From contig OZ020254.1 of assembly GCA_963971285.1 (NCBI GenBank), positions 15,840,932-15,904,931 on the forward strand: a DNA stretch of 64,000 nucleotides, in the 5' to 3' direction. The notes beneath the pieces were generated by a model, which did not search any database, was not told the DNA's origin, and saw only the letters and a list, made by a program, of their open reading frames with translations. Origin of the DNA: Astropecten irregularis (Eukaryota > Echinodermata > Asteroidea > Paxillosida > Astropectinidae). Made by a program: the position numbers and the translations under genes. Positions 46,873-61,027 of the stretch are shown one piece after another. How positions within the stretch are numbered: position 1 is the first letter of the stretch; every line of letters starts with the position of its first letter.

Positions 46873-47241
46873 TTACTTGGAAGTCGTGTACTTGGTGACG
46901 GCCTTGGTGCCTTCGCTGACCGCGTGCTTGGCCAGTTCTCCTGGAAGGAGGAGACGGACGGCAGTCTGGACCTCTCGGCTGGAAATGGTGGACTTCTTGT
47001 TGTACAGTGCAAGACGGGATGACTCTGCAGCAATGCGCTCGAATATATCATTCACAAAACTGTTCATGATACTCATGGCGCGGCTTGAGATTCCTGTGTC
47101 GGGATGTACCTGCTTCATAACCTTGTAAATGTAGATGCCGTAACTCTCCTTACGACGTCGGCGTCTCTTTCTGTCTGTTCGAGCCGGAGCCTTGGTGTTT
47201 CCGGCTTTCTTCTGGCCCTTTCCGCTAACTTTAGGAGGCAT
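46873..47241 (-). CDS. H2B: Histone H2B (unit 11)
   Basis: 122 residues, majority protein. Cap motif 47274-47280, TATA 47303-47310, stem-loop 46833-46848. Confidence 0.98.
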   Translation of the reverse strand: MPPKVSGKGQKKAGNTKAPARTDRKRRRRRKESYGIYIYKVMKQVHPDTGISSRAMSIMNSFVNDIFERIAAESSRLALYNKKSTISSREVQTAVRLLLPGELAKHAVSEGTKAVTKYTTSK

Positions 47242-48001
47242 GGTGGTTTCTGCAATGCTTGGAGAGTAGAAAACGAATGATGGTCCACTGAGCCGCACCT
47301 AGCTTTTATGCACTTGGCTTGGGATTCTGGAAATTCTGGTGCATTGTTTAAATTTCTAGAGTGCGGGAACTTGCGTATCGTTTACTCACTGATCCGTTGC
47401 AGAATGCAGGACAACGCAAAGCCTGTCACTCATTGGTCGTCAAGCGAGAGGCGATGGAGAAAAGTTATACATGTCATATTTTCAAAATTATTCCAGGTCG
47501 TTTATCGAAGAGAAGAATTAGAGGGATAGAAATTTCAACAGGCAGGAGAGGGTCTTGAATTGCCTTCCGAGTATCCACGTTAATGATATAAATTATCTCA
47601 GAAACACCGAATGTTTTCATGGTTACATGGAATTCAACGATAGACTTTCAAGGAAACTTGAAATTCAATGTTAATGTATCTCAGTAATACGAAAAGTTAT
47701 CTGAAGTCATCTTAGTGATACTGAATTCAATTATTTGTTATCAATGCATTGCATGTTCCTAAAACTACTTATACCTGACAATGGACAGGCTTTGATAAAA
47801 TATGTATTTAAAAACTGGCCTAGTACCCATGTGGACTCTAACCCGGGACGACCAAATCAACAACCTAAGCCCAAATAAAAATGCATGTAATAATAATATG
47901 TATAAAGCTAGATTGAATAACTGTTATTTATATCGGCATAATTTATATAAGCAACAACGTTTCAGGGACAGACATATCAGACTCTCTTTTGAAGAAGTGG
48001 T

Positions 48002-48017
48002 GGCTCTGAAAAGAGCC
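48002..48017 (-). promoter_or_regulatory. Histone 3' stem-loop, H3 unit 11
   Basis: Canonical 16-mer with HDE. Confidence 0.95.
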
Positions 48018-48043
48018 GTTAGGTTTATTTTGGGTTTCCAGAT

Positions 48044-48466
<423 letters not shown>

Positions 48467-49186
48467 TCAGTATGATGAATTCGATTGGCTTGCTCTTGCT
48501 CTTAAAGAGACCAGGCGTTTCAAGGCCAACAATAGAACGCGATTTGATTGGACGCCTCGATATGTCGACGCTGTGATTGGATAGAGATTAGGCAACGCGA
48601 TATCAGTAACTGTATTATTGTCGATATCATTCTTATCTGTCCATGTCTTGCTCTTACTTGTCCTTTATATTATATAGGACGAAATATTAATATACACTAT
48701 ATCTTTCATCTTATTCTTTAATTTCTTGTGGAAAATGGTCGTTTCGAGATATCAAACAGAACATTTAGTAAACAGACAGACAAAAACATCTATTACAGCC
48801 TTATCCTTGGAAGGGACCCGTTGTATGTACTAATGATTGCAGATGCACGGAAAACGTTGCATCACAACGGATTATAGGCCCCACGTACATTTACACAACG
48901 GATGAAATGGTATGAAAACATAAAGACATGGCAGATTTTGCTGCAAGGTAATAATATTACTGAAAAGTAATCATATTGACATTAAAAGTGCAAATAAAAG
49001 GCCAACCCCATTTAAAAAATATATGGATAATAAGGTAGATATATTCCCGAATTTAGATTTTTTTAAATTTTATTTTGCCCCCCCCCCCCCCCAGCCAAAA
49101 AGAAAAAGAGGAGAAAGAACTAAAATAAAGGACTAAAACCTATTTTTATTCAGACAGTGACTTCATCTCTTTTTTGAAAATGTGGT

Positions 49187-49202
49187 GGCTCTGAAAAGAG
49201 CC
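49187..49202 (-). promoter_or_regulatory. Histone 3' stem-loop, H4 unit 11
   Basis: Canonical 16-mer with HDE. Confidence 0.95.
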
Positions 49203-49225
49203 GTTTTGATGTTTGCATTCAAGGT

Positions 49226-49555
<330 letters not shown>

Positions 49556-50322
49556 TTACGATTCAGTATGACTTCACGAATGATGATGAGGATGCCAACC
49601 TCAACCATTATCTTCTTTTTGCGGACGCAGTAGGAAGCATTCGTGCAGTTAATCAAAACCGCAAATAACATGCTACGCATAATGATGGATTCTATAGTAT
49701 TCTCGTCAAGATCTTCTAGCACAAGTGTTATCCCCATATTTCCACCATTGTCGTCGTCATGGTTTAGCGCCATCAAAATCAAAACTATCCCCCCCCCCGA
49801 CCATCGCCAGCAAAAGAAATTCTCCCTGCGTCCACAAATCAGCAGACGTGAATGCGAACACCGTCCCGGCCCATCATTCGTAAGTTTAACAAGACCATCC
49901 CAAAATAATAAAGAACTTAATAAGACATGCACTAAATTAATCATAAACCTAAGCACTGGAACGATAGAGACTGCGTGTAAAACTTATTGTTGACGGTACA
50001 AGGGACTGGCATGGTTGGATTGGACCGTTACGTATATTGGGGGCGCTATACGCCGAAGGCGGTTGCCCGCTCTCGGTCGTAAAACGCACGAAAAACTCGG
50101 TGCGACCGTGAGGAACTTGAGACAAGTATTATATCCCGAATTATCATTATTTCTACCACGAAGAGCCTTAAAATGTTACAATAAGTATTTCACACACAGA
50201 GACAAGTGCCCACCCACTCAAAAATGCCCAGGAGGTCTTACAAGTTTCATTAAAGTTATGATGTAGAAGGATTGAGACAAAGAGGCATACAGACAAGTTA
50301 TACTCTTTTTTGAAAGTGTGGT

Positions 50323-50337
50323 GGCTCCGTTAGAGCC
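50323..50337 (-). promoter_or_regulatory. Variant stem-loop, H2A unit 11
   Basis: 15-nt H2A form. Confidence 0.9.
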
Positions 50338-50369
50338 GTTTGGTTTGAAAATGTGTGCCGGTGCCGTTC

Positions 50370-50747
50370 TCATGTTGAACTTTTGGCTGTCTTCTTGGGC
50401 AGGAGGACAGCTTGGATGTTGGGAAGTACACCTCCTTGGGCGATCGTAACACCGCTCAACAGCTTGTTCAACTCTTCATCGTTACGAACGGCCAGTTGCA
50501 GGTGACGAGGATTGATCCTTGACTTTTTGTTGTCACGTGCAGCATTGCCAGCCAGCTCCAAGATCTCTGCCGTCAGGTACTCCATCACGGCTGCCAGGTA
50601 GACGGGGGCACCGGCTCCCACACGTTGGGCATAGTTACCCTTGCGCAAATACCGGTGGACACGACCGACTGGAAATTGAAGGCCCGCTCGTGCAGATCTG
50701 ATCTTGGCTTTGCTCCTAGCTTTGCCGCTCTTTCCACGTCCAGACAT
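50370..50747 (-). CDS. H2A: Histone H2A (unit 11), Ser16Ile
   Basis: 125 residues with one private change at the base of the N-tail, Ser16 to Ile ([10 protein letters not shown]), from a single C-to-A on the plus strand near 50701. Ile here is unusual but the fold is intact. Cap motif 50794-50800, TATA 50822-50829, 15-nt stem-loop 50323-50337. Confidence 0.97.
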   Translation of the reverse strand: MSGRGKSGKARSKAKIRSARAGLQFPVGRVHRYLRKGNYAQRVGAGAPVYLAAVMEYLTAEILELAGNAARDNKKSRINPRHLQLAVRNDEELNKLLSGVTIAQGGVLPNIQAVLLPKKTAKSST

Positions 50748-51538
50748 GATTAGACTGTTTTCTTCGAAAGTGATGGTAGAAGGAGTTGTATATCGAATGA
50801 CCCCCTGAATGATTCGCACGGTTAATATAGCGTTGCGATGGATCGGGGAAGCAAGTCAAAGCAACCAATCACATTGCGGGAGTCACTCACGGATGGGTGC
50901 CCTCACTCAAGTTCGTCGGCGCCCCTGCATCTTCTGCCCCCCTCACGGGTGCATCTCTTGGCAAGCGGGAAAACATTAGTTATAACCATCAAAACGTATA
51001 GCATGAACCGCGTTGCACAGAACGCCCCGCTAATCGAATGTACTACATCTGAAATGTTGATGGGCCTATGTCCCCCTCTTTTAGTTTTCTCTTTCCCGTG
51101 AACAACTTTATGTCCGTAGTTTATACGCGTGTGTTTTAAAGCATGAACAAGTAATGCTAAGAATAACTGGCGTAAACTTTGTATTGTCCACCGTTCAAAT
51201 CTTAACTCATTAAGCCAACTATACTATCAGATAAAAAAAAAAACTTGGCCGAACAATAATTGGAAACAGGTATCTTTTTGGAAATTGATTAATGTCCAAT
51301 ATTGAAAATGCCTTTTTTTTTGCTATTGATTTCCTATTATGAGATCCGATAAGATTGTGTTAATATAATTCCCTCAGAATTCATGCAATTGTTCCCAAAT
51401 ATATATAAGCCCGTCTGAAATAGCAACAATAAGGGGGGGGGGCATCTCATATCACATTATTAAACAAACAACTCAAGCAATAGTTATAAGAAAACTAGGA
51501 CAGCAGTACATGTTTTATCTCTTTTTTGAAGTTGGGGT

Positions 51539-51554
51539 GGCTCTGAAAAGAGCC
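51539..51554 (-). promoter_or_regulatory. Histone 3' stem-loop, H2B unit 12
   Basis: Canonical 16-mer with HDE. Confidence 0.95.
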
Positions 51555-51578
51555 GGTTTGATTGATTCCTTCCGTGGT

Positions 51579-51947
51579 TTACTTGGAAGTCGTGTACTTG
51601 GTGACGGCCTTGGTGCCTTCGCTGACCGCGTGCTTGGCCAGTTCTCCTGGAAGGAGGAGACGGACGGCAGTCTGGACCTCTCGGCTGGAAATGGTGGACT
51701 TCTTGTTGTACAGTGCAAGACGGGATGACTCTGCAGCAATGCGCTCGAATATATCATTCACAAAACTGTTCATGATACTCATGGCGCGGCTTGAGATTCC
51801 TGTGTCGGGATGTACCTGCTTCATAACCTTGTAAATGTAGATGCCGTAACTCTCCTTACGACGTCGGCGTCTCTTTCTGTCTGTTCGAGCCGGAGCCTTG
51901 GTGTTTCCGGCTTTCTTCTGGCCCTTTCCGCTAACTTTAGGAGGCAT
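51579..51947 (-). CDS. H2B: Histone H2B (unit 12)
   Basis: 122 residues, majority protein. Cap motif 51980-51986, TATA 52009-52016, stem-loop 51539-51554. Confidence 0.98.
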   Translation of the reverse strand: MPPKVSGKGQKKAGNTKAPARTDRKRRRRRKESYGIYIYKVMKQVHPDTGISSRAMSIMNSFVNDIFERIAAESSRLALYNKKSTISSREVQTAVRLLLPGELAKHAVSEGTKAVTKYTTSK

Positions 51948-52707
51948 GGTGGTTTCTGCAATGCTTGGAGAGTAGAAAACGAATGATGGTCCACTGAGCC
52001 GCACCTAGCTTTTATGCACTTGGCTTGGGATTCTGGAAATTCTGGTGCATTGTTTAAATTTCTAGAGTGCGGGAACTTGCGTATCGTTTACTCACTGATC
52101 CGTTGCAGAATGCAGGACAACGCAAAGCCTGTCACTCATTGGTCGTCAAGCGAGAGGCGATGGAGAAAAGTTATACATGTCATATTTTCAAAATTATTCC
52201 AGGTCGTTTATCGAAGAGAAGAATTAGAGGGATAGAAATTTCAACAGGCAGGAGAGGGTCTTGAATTGCCTTCCGAGTATCCACGTTAATGATATAAATT
52301 ATCTCAGAAACACCGAATGTTTTCATGGTTACATGGAATTCAACGATAGACTTTCAAGGAAACTTGAAATTCAATGTTAATGTATCTCAGTAATACGAAA
52401 AGTTATCTGAAGTCATCTTAGTGATACTGAATTCAATTATTTGTTATCAATGCATTGCATGTTCCTAAAACTACTTATACCTGACAATGGACAGGCTTTG
52501 ATAAAATATGTATTTAAAAACTGGCCTAGTACCCATGTGGACTCTAACCCGGGACGACCAAATCAACAACCTAAGCCCAAATAAAAATGCATGTAATAAT
52601 AATATGTATAAAGCTAGATTGAATAACTGTTATTTATATCGGCATAATTTATATAAGCAACAACGTTTCAGGGACAGACATATCAGACTCTCTTTTGAAG
52701 AAGTGGT

Positions 52708-52723
52708 GGCTCTGAAAAGAGCC
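52708..52723 (-). promoter_or_regulatory. Histone 3' stem-loop, H3 unit 12
   Basis: Canonical 16-mer with HDE. Confidence 0.95.
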
Positions 52724-52749
52724 GTTAGGTTTATTTTGGGTTTCCAGAT

Positions 52750-53172
<423 letters not shown>

Positions 53173-53889
53173 TCAGTATGATGAATTCGATTGGCTTGCT
53201 CTTGCTCTTAAAGAGACCAGGCGTTTCAAGGCCAACAATAGAACGCGATTTGATTGGACGCCTCGATATGTCGACGCTGTGATTGGATAGAGATTAGGCA
53301 ACGCGATATCAGTAACTGTATTATTGTCGATATCATTCTTATCTGTCCATGTCTTGCTCTTACTTGTCCTTTATATTATATAGGACGAAATATTAATATA
53401 CACTATATCTTTCATCTTATTCTTTAATTTCTTGTGGAAAATGGTCGTTTCGAGATATCAAACAGAACATTTAGTAAACAGACAGACAAAAACATCTATT
53501 ACAGCCTTATCCTTGGAAGGGACCCGTTGTATGTACTAATGATTGCAGATGCACGGAAAACGTTGCATCACAACGGATTATAGGCCCCACGTACATTTAC
53601 ACAACGGATGAAATGGTATGAAAACATAAAGACATGGCAGATTTTGCTGCAAGGTAATAATATTACTGAAAAGTAATCATATTGACATTAAAAGTGCAAA
53701 TAAAAGGCCAACCCCATTTAAAAAATATATGGATAATAAGGTAGATATATTCCAGAATTTAGATTTTTTTAAATTTTATTTTGCCCCCCCCCCCCAGCCA
53801 AAAAGAAAAAGAGGAGAAAGAACTAAAATAAAGGACTAAAACCTATTTTTATTCAGACAGTGACTTCATCTCTTTTTTGAAAATGTGGT

Positions 53890-53905
53890 GGCTCTGAAAA
53901 GAGCC
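53890..53905 (-). promoter_or_regulatory. Histone 3' stem-loop, H4 unit 12
   Basis: Canonical 16-mer with HDE. Confidence 0.95.
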
Positions 53906-53928
53906 GTTTTGATGTTTGCATTCAAGGT

Positions 53929-54258
<330 letters not shown>

Positions 54259-55029
54259 TTACGATTCAGTATGACTTCACGAATGATGATGAGGATGCCA
54301 ACCTCAACCATTATCTTCTTTTTGAGGACGCAGTAGGAAGCATTCGTGCAGTTAATCAAAACCGCAAATAACATGCTACGCATAATGATGGATTCTATAG
54401 TATTCTCGTCAAGATCTTCTAGCACAAGTGTTATCCCCATATTTCCACCATTGTCGTCGTCATGGTTTAGCGCCATCAAAATCAAAACTATCCCCCCCCC
54501 CCCCCGACCATCGCCAGCAAAAGAAATTCTCCCTGCGTCCACAAATCAGCAGACGTGAATGCGAACACCGTCCCGGCCCATCATTCGTAAGTTTAACAAG
54601 ACCATCCCAAAATAATAAAGAACTTAATAAGACATGCACTAAATTAATCATAAACCTAAGCACTGGAACGATAGAGACTGCGTGTAAAACTTATTGTTGA
54701 CGGTACAAGGGACTGGCATGGTTGGATTGGACCGTTACGTATATTGGGGGCGCTATACGCCGAAGGCGGTTGCCCGCTCTCGGTCGTAAAACGCACGAAA
54801 AACTCGGTGCGACCGTGAGGAACTTGAGACAAGTATTATATCCCGAATTATCATTATTTCTACCACGAAGAGCCTTAAAATGTTACAATAAGTATTTCAC
54901 ACACAGAGACAAGTGCCCACCCACTCAAAAATGCCCAGGAGGTCTTACAAGTTTCATTAAAGTTATGATGTAGAAGGATTGAGACAAAGAGGCATACAGA
55001 CAAGTTATACTCTTTTTTGAAAGTGTGGT

Positions 55030-55044
55030 GGCTCCGTTAGAGCC
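55030..55044 (-). promoter_or_regulatory. Variant stem-loop, H2A unit 12
   Basis: 15-nt H2A form. Confidence 0.9.
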
Positions 55045-55076
55045 GTTTGGTTTGAAAATGTGTGCCGGTGCCGTTC

Positions 55077-55454
55077 TCATGTTGAACTTTTGGCTGTCTT
55101 CTTGGGCAGGAGGACAGCTTGGATGTTGGGAAGTACACCTCCTTGGGCGATCGTAACACCGCTCAACAGCTTGTTCAACTCTTCATCGTTACGAACGGCC
55201 AGTTGCAGGTGACGAGGATTGATCCTTGACTTTTTGTTGTCACGTGCAGCATTGCCAGCCAGCTCCAAGATCTCTGCCGTCAGGTACTCCATCACGGCTG
55301 CCAGGTAGACGGGGGCACCGGCTCCCACACGTTGGGCATAGTTACCCTTGCGCAAATACCGGTGGACACGACCGACTGGAAATTGAAGGCCCGCTCGTGC
55401 AGATCTGCTCTTGGCTTTGCTCCTAGCTTTGCCGCTCTTTCCACGTCCAGACAT
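55077..55454 (-). CDS. H2A: Histone H2A (unit 12)
   Basis: 125 residues, majority protein. Cap motif 55501-55507, TATA 55529-55536, 15-nt stem-loop 55030-55044. Its upstream spacer ends at the rearrangement junction at 56130. Confidence 0.98.
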   Translation of the reverse strand: MSGRGKSGKARSKAKSRSARAGLQFPVGRVHRYLRKGNYAQRVGAGAPVYLAAVMEYLTAEILELAGNAARDNKKSRINPRHLQLAVRNDEELNKLLSGVTIAQGGVLPNIQAVLLPKKTAKSST

Positions 55455-56130
55455 GATTAGACTGTTTTCTTCGAAAGTGATGGTAGAAGGAGTTGTATAT
55501 CGAATGACCCCCTGAATGATTCGCACGGTTAATATAGCGTTGCGATGGATCGGGGAAGCAAGTCAAAGCAACCAATCACATTGCGGGAGTCACTCACGGA
55601 TGGGTGCCCTCACTCAAGTTCGTCGGCGCCCCTGCATCTTCTGCCCCCCTCACGGGTGCATCTCTTGGCAAGCGGGAAAACATTAGTTATAACCATCAAA
55701 ACGTATAGCATGAACCGCGTTGCACAGAACGCCCCGCTAATCGAATGTACTACATCTGAAATGTTGATGGGCCTATGTCCCCCTCTTTTAGTTTTAACTT
55801 TCCCGTGAACAACATTATGTCCGTAGTTTATACGCGTGTGTTTTAAAGCATGAACAAGTAATGCTAAGAATAACTGGCGTAAACTTTGTATTGTCCACCG
55901 TTCAAATCTTAACTCATTAAGCCAACTATTCTATCAGATAAAAAAAAAAACTTGGCCGAACAATAATTGGAAACAGGTATCTTTTTGGAAATTGATTAAT
56001 GTCCAATATTGAAAATGCCTTTTTTTTTGCTATTGATTTCCTATTATGAGATCCGATAAGATTGTGTTAATATAATTCCCTCAGAATTCATGCAATTGTT
56101 CCCAAATATATATAAGCCCGTCTGAAATAG

Positions 56131-56756
56131 ATGTTCAGTATGATGAATTCGATTGGCTTGCTCTTGCTCTTAAAGAGACCAGGCGTTTCAAGGCCAACAA
56201 TAGAACGCGATTTGATTGGACGCCTCGATATGTCGACGCTGTGATTGGATAGAGATTAGGCAACGCGATATCAGTAACTGTATTATTGTCGATATCATTC
56301 TTATCTGTCCATGTCTTGCTCTTACTTGTCCTTTATATTATATAGGACGAAATATTAATATACACTATATCTTTCATCTTATTCTTTAATTTCTTGTGGA
56401 AAATGGTCGTTTCGAGATATCAAACAGAACATTTAGTAAACAGACAGACAAAAACATCTATTACAGCCTTATCCTTGGAAGGGACCCGTTGTATGTACTA
56501 ATGATTGCAGATGCACGGAAAACGTTGCATCACAACGGATTATAGGCCCCACGTACATTTACACAACGGATGAAATGGTATGAAAACATAAAGACATGGC
56601 AGATTTTGCTGCAAGGTAATAATATTACTGAAAAGTAATCATATTGACATTAAAAGTGCAAATAAAAGGCCAACCCCATTTAAAAAATATATGGATAATA
56701 AGGTAGATATATTCCAGAATTTAGATTTTTTTAAATTTTATTTTGCCCCCCCCCCC
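56131..56756 (-). other. Promoter-bearing H3-H4 spacer without its H3 gene (unit 13)
   Basis: Starts 8 bases above where an H3 ATG would be and keeps the H3 initiator-like motif (56141-56147), weak TATA (56169-56175) and upstream CCAAT boxes, then runs to the C11 tract at 56746-56756. The H3 promoter would transcribe leftward into the unit 12 H2A-H2B spacer, producing no histone. Junctions: 56130/56131 (at most 1 base of shared sequence) and 56756/56757. Confidence 0.93.
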
Positions 56757-56770
56757 ACTTTAGGAGGCAT
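56757..56770 (-). pseudogene. H2B: H2B remnant, first four codons (unit 13)
   Basis: The ATG at 56770 and codons MPPK are kept, then the sequence enters the C tract of the H3-H4 spacer. The predicted peptide is about 10 residues, with a short glycine run, before a stop. The H2B promoter is complete (cap motif 56803-56809, CATAAAAG 56832-56839). Confidence 0.9.
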
Positions 56771-57380
56771 GGTGGTTTCTGCAATGCTTGGAGAGTAGAA
56801 AACGAATGATGGTCCACTGAGCCGCACCTAGCTTTTATGCACTTGGCTTGGGATTCTGGAAATTCTGGTGCATTGTTTAAATTTCTAGAGTGCGGGAACT
56901 TGCGTATCGTTTACTCACTGATCCGTTGCAGAATGCAGGACAACGCAAAGTCTGTCACTCATTGGTCGTCAAGCGAGAGGCGATGGAGAAAAGTTATACA
57001 TGTCATATTTTCAAAATTATTCCAGGTCGTTTATCGAAGAGAAGAATTAGAGGGATAGAAATTTCAACAGGCAGGAGAGGGTCTTGAATTGCCTTCCGAG
57101 TATCCACGTTAATGATATAAATTATCTCAGAAACACCGAATGTTTTCATGGTTACATGGAATTCAACGATAGACTTTCAAGGAAACTTGAAATTCAATGT
57201 TAATGTATCTCAGTAATACGAAAAGTTATCTGAAGTCATCTTAGTGATACTGAATTCAATTATTTGTTATCAATGCATTGCATGTTCCTAAAACTACTTA
57301 TACCTGACAATGGACAGGCTTTGATAAAATATGTATTTAAAAACTGGCCTAGTACCCATGTGGACTCTAACCCGGGACGA
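56771..57380 (-). other. H2B promoter and partial H2B-H3 spacer (unit 13)
   Basis: Collinear with the spacer above H2B in other units until 57383, where it joins the H4 start at a shared CCA (57381-57383). The H3 3' end, stem-loop and coding region that should follow are missing. No gene is seen here. One private substitution (agtctgtc, near 56950). Confidence 0.92.
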
Positions 57381-57388
57381 CCAGACAT
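57381..57388 (-). pseudogene. H4: H4 remnant, first two codons (unit 13)
   Basis: The H4 ATG at 57388 and the Ser codon remain, then the frame enters H2B-H3 spacer. A chimeric frame of about 42 codons (57260-57388) follows the intact H4 promoter (cap motif 57428-57434) with no histone stem-loop after it; there is no reason to think it is a protein gene. Confidence 0.88.
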
Positions 57389-58222
57389 GGTGTAGTGAAC
57401 TTCTTCTTACGATTCAGTATGACTTCACGAATGATGATGAGGATGCCAACCTCAACCATTATCTTCTTTTTGAGGACGCAGTAGGAAGCATTCGTGCAGT
57501 TAATCAAAACCGCAAATAACATGCTACGCATAATGATGGATTCTATAGTATTCTCGTCAAGATCTTCTAGCACAAGTGTTATCCCCATATTTCCACCATT
57601 GTCGTCGTCATGGTTTAGCGCCATCAAAATCAAAACTATCCCCCCCCCCCCGACCATCGCCAGCAAAAGAAATTCTCCCTGCGTCCACAAATCAGCAGAC
57701 GTGAATGCGAACACCGTCCCGGCCCATCATTCGTAAGTTTAACAAGACCATCCCAAAATAATAAAGAACTTAATAAGACATGCACTAAATTAATCATAAA
57801 CCTAAGCACTGGAACGATAGAGACTGCGTGTAAAACTTATTGTTGACGGTACAAGGGACTGGCATGGTTGGATTGGACCGTTACGTATATTGGGGGCGCT
57901 ATACGCCGAAGGCGGTTGCCCGCTCTCGGTCGTAAAACGCACGAAAAACTCGGTGCGACCGTGAGGAACTTGAGACAAGTATTATATCCCGAATTATCAT
58001 TATTTCTACCACGAAGAGCCTTAAAATGTTACAATAAGTATTTCACACACAGAGACAAGTGCCCACCCACTCAAAAATGCCCAGGAGGTCTTACAAGTTT
58101 CATTAAAGTTATGATGTAGAAGGATTGAGACAAAGAGGCATACAGACAAGTTATACTCTTTTTTGAAAGTGTGGTGGCTCCGTTAGAGCCGTTTGGTTTG
58201 AAAATGTGTGCCGGTGCCGTTC
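57389..58222 (-). other. H4 promoter and H4-H2A spacer (unit 13)
   Basis: Normal H4 upstream region followed by the GC-rich dyad element and the H2A 3' signals. It shares the private A at 57473 with unit 12, suggesting that the two pieces have a recent common source. Confidence 0.92.
58176..58190 (-). promoter_or_regulatory. Variant stem-loop, H2A unit 13
   Basis: 15-nt H2A form; the only histone stem-loop between 55045 and 59393. Confidence 0.9.
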
Positions 58223-58600
58223 TCATGTTGAACTTTTGGCTGTCTTCTTGGGCAGGAGGACAGCTTGGATGTTGGGAAGTACACCTCCTTGGGCGATCGT
58301 AACACCGCTCAACAGCTTGTTCAACTCTTCATCGTTACGAACGGCCAGTTGCAGGTGACGAGGATTGATCCTTGACTTTTTGTTGTCACGTGCAGCATTG
58401 CCAGCCAGCTCCAAGATCTCTGCCGTCAGGTACTCCATCACGGCTGCCAGGTAGACGGGGGCACCGGCTCCCACACGTTGGGCATAGTTACCCTTGCGCA
58501 AATACCGGTGGACACGACCGACTGGAAATTGAAGGCCCGCTCGTGCAGATCTGCTCTTGGCTTTGCTCCTAGCTTTGCCGCTCTTTCCACGTCCAGACAT
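58223..58600 (-). CDS. H2A: Histone H2A (unit 13)
   Basis: 125 residues, majority protein, the only intact gene of the scrambled unit. Cap motif 58647-58653, TATA 58675-58682, 15-nt stem-loop 58176-58190. Confidence 0.98.
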   Translation of the reverse strand: MSGRGKSGKARSKAKSRSARAGLQFPVGRVHRYLRKGNYAQRVGAGAPVYLAAVMEYLTAEILELAGNAARDNKKSRINPRHLQLAVRNDEELNKLLSGVTIAQGGVLPNIQAVLLPKKTAKSST

Positions 58601-59393
58601 GATTAGACTGTTTTCTTCGAAAGTGATGGTAGAAGGAGTTGTATATCGAATGACCCCCTGAATGATTCGCACGGTTAATATAGCGTTGCGATGGATCGGG
58701 GAAGCAAGTCAAAGCAACCAATCACATTGCGGGAGTCACTCACGGATGGGTGCCCTCACTCAAGTTCGTCGGCGCCCCTGCATCTTCTGCCCCCCTCACG
58801 GGTGCATCTCTTGGCAAGCGGGAAAACATTAGTTATAACCATCAAAACGTATAGCATGAACCGCGTTGCACAGAACGCCCCGCTAATCGAATGTACTACA
58901 TCTGAAATGTTGATGGGCCTATGTCCCCCTCTTTTAGTTTTCTCTTTCCCGTGAACAACTTTATGTCCGTAGTTTATACGCGTGTGTTTTAAAGCATGAA
59001 CAAGTAATGCTAAGAATAACTGGCGTAAACTTTGTATTGTCCACCGTTCAAATCTTAACTCATTAAGCCAACTATACTATCAGATAAAAAAAAAAACTTG
59101 GCCGAACAATAATTGGAAACAGGTATCTTTTTGGAAATTGATTAATGTCCAATATTGAAAATGCCTTTTTTTTTGCTATTGATTTCCTATTATGAGATCC
59201 GATAAGATTGTGTTAATATAATTCCCTCAGAATTCATGCAATTGTTCCCAAATATATATAAGCCCGTCTGAAATAGCAACAATAAGGGGGGGGGGGACAT
59301 CTCATATCACATTATTAAACAAACAACTCAAGCAATAGTTATAAGAAAACTAGGACAGCAGTACATGTTTTATCTCTTTTTTGAAGTTGGGGT

Positions 59394-59409
59394 GGCTCTG
59401 AAAAGAGCC
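59394..59409 (-). promoter_or_regulatory. Histone 3' stem-loop, H2B unit 14
   Basis: Canonical 16-mer with HDE. Confidence 0.95.
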
Positions 59410-59433
59410 GGTTTGATTGATTCCTTCCGTGGT

Positions 59434-59802
59434 TTACTTGGAAGTCGTGTACTTGGTGACGGCCTTGGTGCCTTCGCTGACCGCGTGCTTGGCCAGTTCT
59501 CCTGGAAGGAGGAGACGGACGGCAGTCTGGACCTCTCGGCTGGAAATGGTGGACTTCTTGTTGTACAGTGCAAGACGGGATGACTCTGCAGCAATGCGCT
59601 CGAATATATCATTCACAAAACTGTTCATGATACTCATGGCGCGGCTTGAGATTCCTGTGTCGGGATGTACCTGCTTCATAACCTTGTAAATGTAGATGCC
59701 GTAACTCTCCTTACGACGTCGGCGTCTCTTTCTGTCTGTTCGAGCCGGAGCCTTGGTGTTTCCGGCTTTCTTCTGGCCCTTTCCGCTAACTTTAGGAGGC
59801 AT
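59434..59802 (-). CDS. H2B: Histone H2B (unit 14)
   Basis: 122 residues, majority protein. Cap motif 59835-59841, TATA 59864-59871, stem-loop 59394-59409. Confidence 0.98.
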   Translation of the reverse strand: MPPKVSGKGQKKAGNTKAPARTDRKRRRRRKESYGIYIYKVMKQVHPDTGISSRAMSIMNSFVNDIFERIAAESSRLALYNKKSTISSREVQTAVRLLLPGELAKHAVSEGTKAVTKYTTSK

Positions 59803-60562
59803 GGTGGTTTCTGCAATGCTTGGAGAGTAGAAAACGAATGATGGTCCACTGAGCCGCACCTAGCTTTTATGCACTTGGCTTGGGATTCTGGAAATTCTGG
59901 TGCATTGTTTAAATTTCTAGAGTGCGGGAACTTGCGTATCGTTTACTCACTGATCCGTTGCAGAATGCAGGACAACGCAAAGCCTGTCACTCATTGGTCG
60001 TCAAGCGAGAGGCGATGGAGAAAAGTTATACATGTCATATTTTCAAAATTATTCCAGGTCGTTTATCGAAGAGAAGAATTAGAGGGATAGAAATTTCAAC
60101 AGGCAGGAGAGGGTCTTGAATTGCCTTCCGAGTATCCACGTTAATGATATAAATTATCTCAGAAACACCGAATGTTTTCATGGTTACATGGAATTCAACG
60201 ATAGACTTTCAAGGAAACTTGAAATTCAATGTTAATGTATCTCAGTAATACGAAAAGTTATCTGAAGTCATCTTAGTGATACTGAATTCAATTATTTGTT
60301 ATCAATGCATTGCATGTTCCTAAAACTACTTATACCTGACAATGGACAGGCTTTGATAAAATATGTATTTAAAAACTGGCCTAGTACCCATGTGGACTCT
60401 AACCCGGGACGACCAAATCAACAACCTAAGCCCAAATAAAAATGCATGTAATAATAATATGTATAAAGCTAGATTGAATAACTGTTATTTATATCGGCAT
60501 AATTTATATAAGCAACAACGTTTCAGGGACAGACATATCAGACTCTCTTTTGAAGAAGTGGT

Positions 60563-60578
60563 GGCTCTGAAAAGAGCC
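60563..60578 (-). promoter_or_regulatory. Histone 3' stem-loop, H3 unit 14
   Basis: Canonical 16-mer with HDE. Confidence 0.95.
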
Positions 60579-60604
60579 GTTAGGTTTATTTTGGGTTTCC
60601 AGAT

Positions 60605-61027
<423 letters not shown>

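Larger units (their letters stand above)
56131..59433 (-). repeat. Histone unit 13 (scrambled; only H2A survives)
   Basis: Three junctions join spacer pieces out of order. 56131-56756 is H3 leader, H3 promoter and H3-H4 spacer up to a C11 tract (56746-56756). 56757-57383 is the H2B start, H2B promoter and H2B-H3 spacer. From 57381 on is the H4 start, H4 promoter, H4-H2A spacer, H2A and H2A-H2B spacer (58601-59433). H3 is absent, H2B keeps about 4 codons and H4 about 2. Other homopolymers: C12 at 57640-57651, G11 at 59286-59296. An assembly artefact is possible. Confidence 0.93.
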
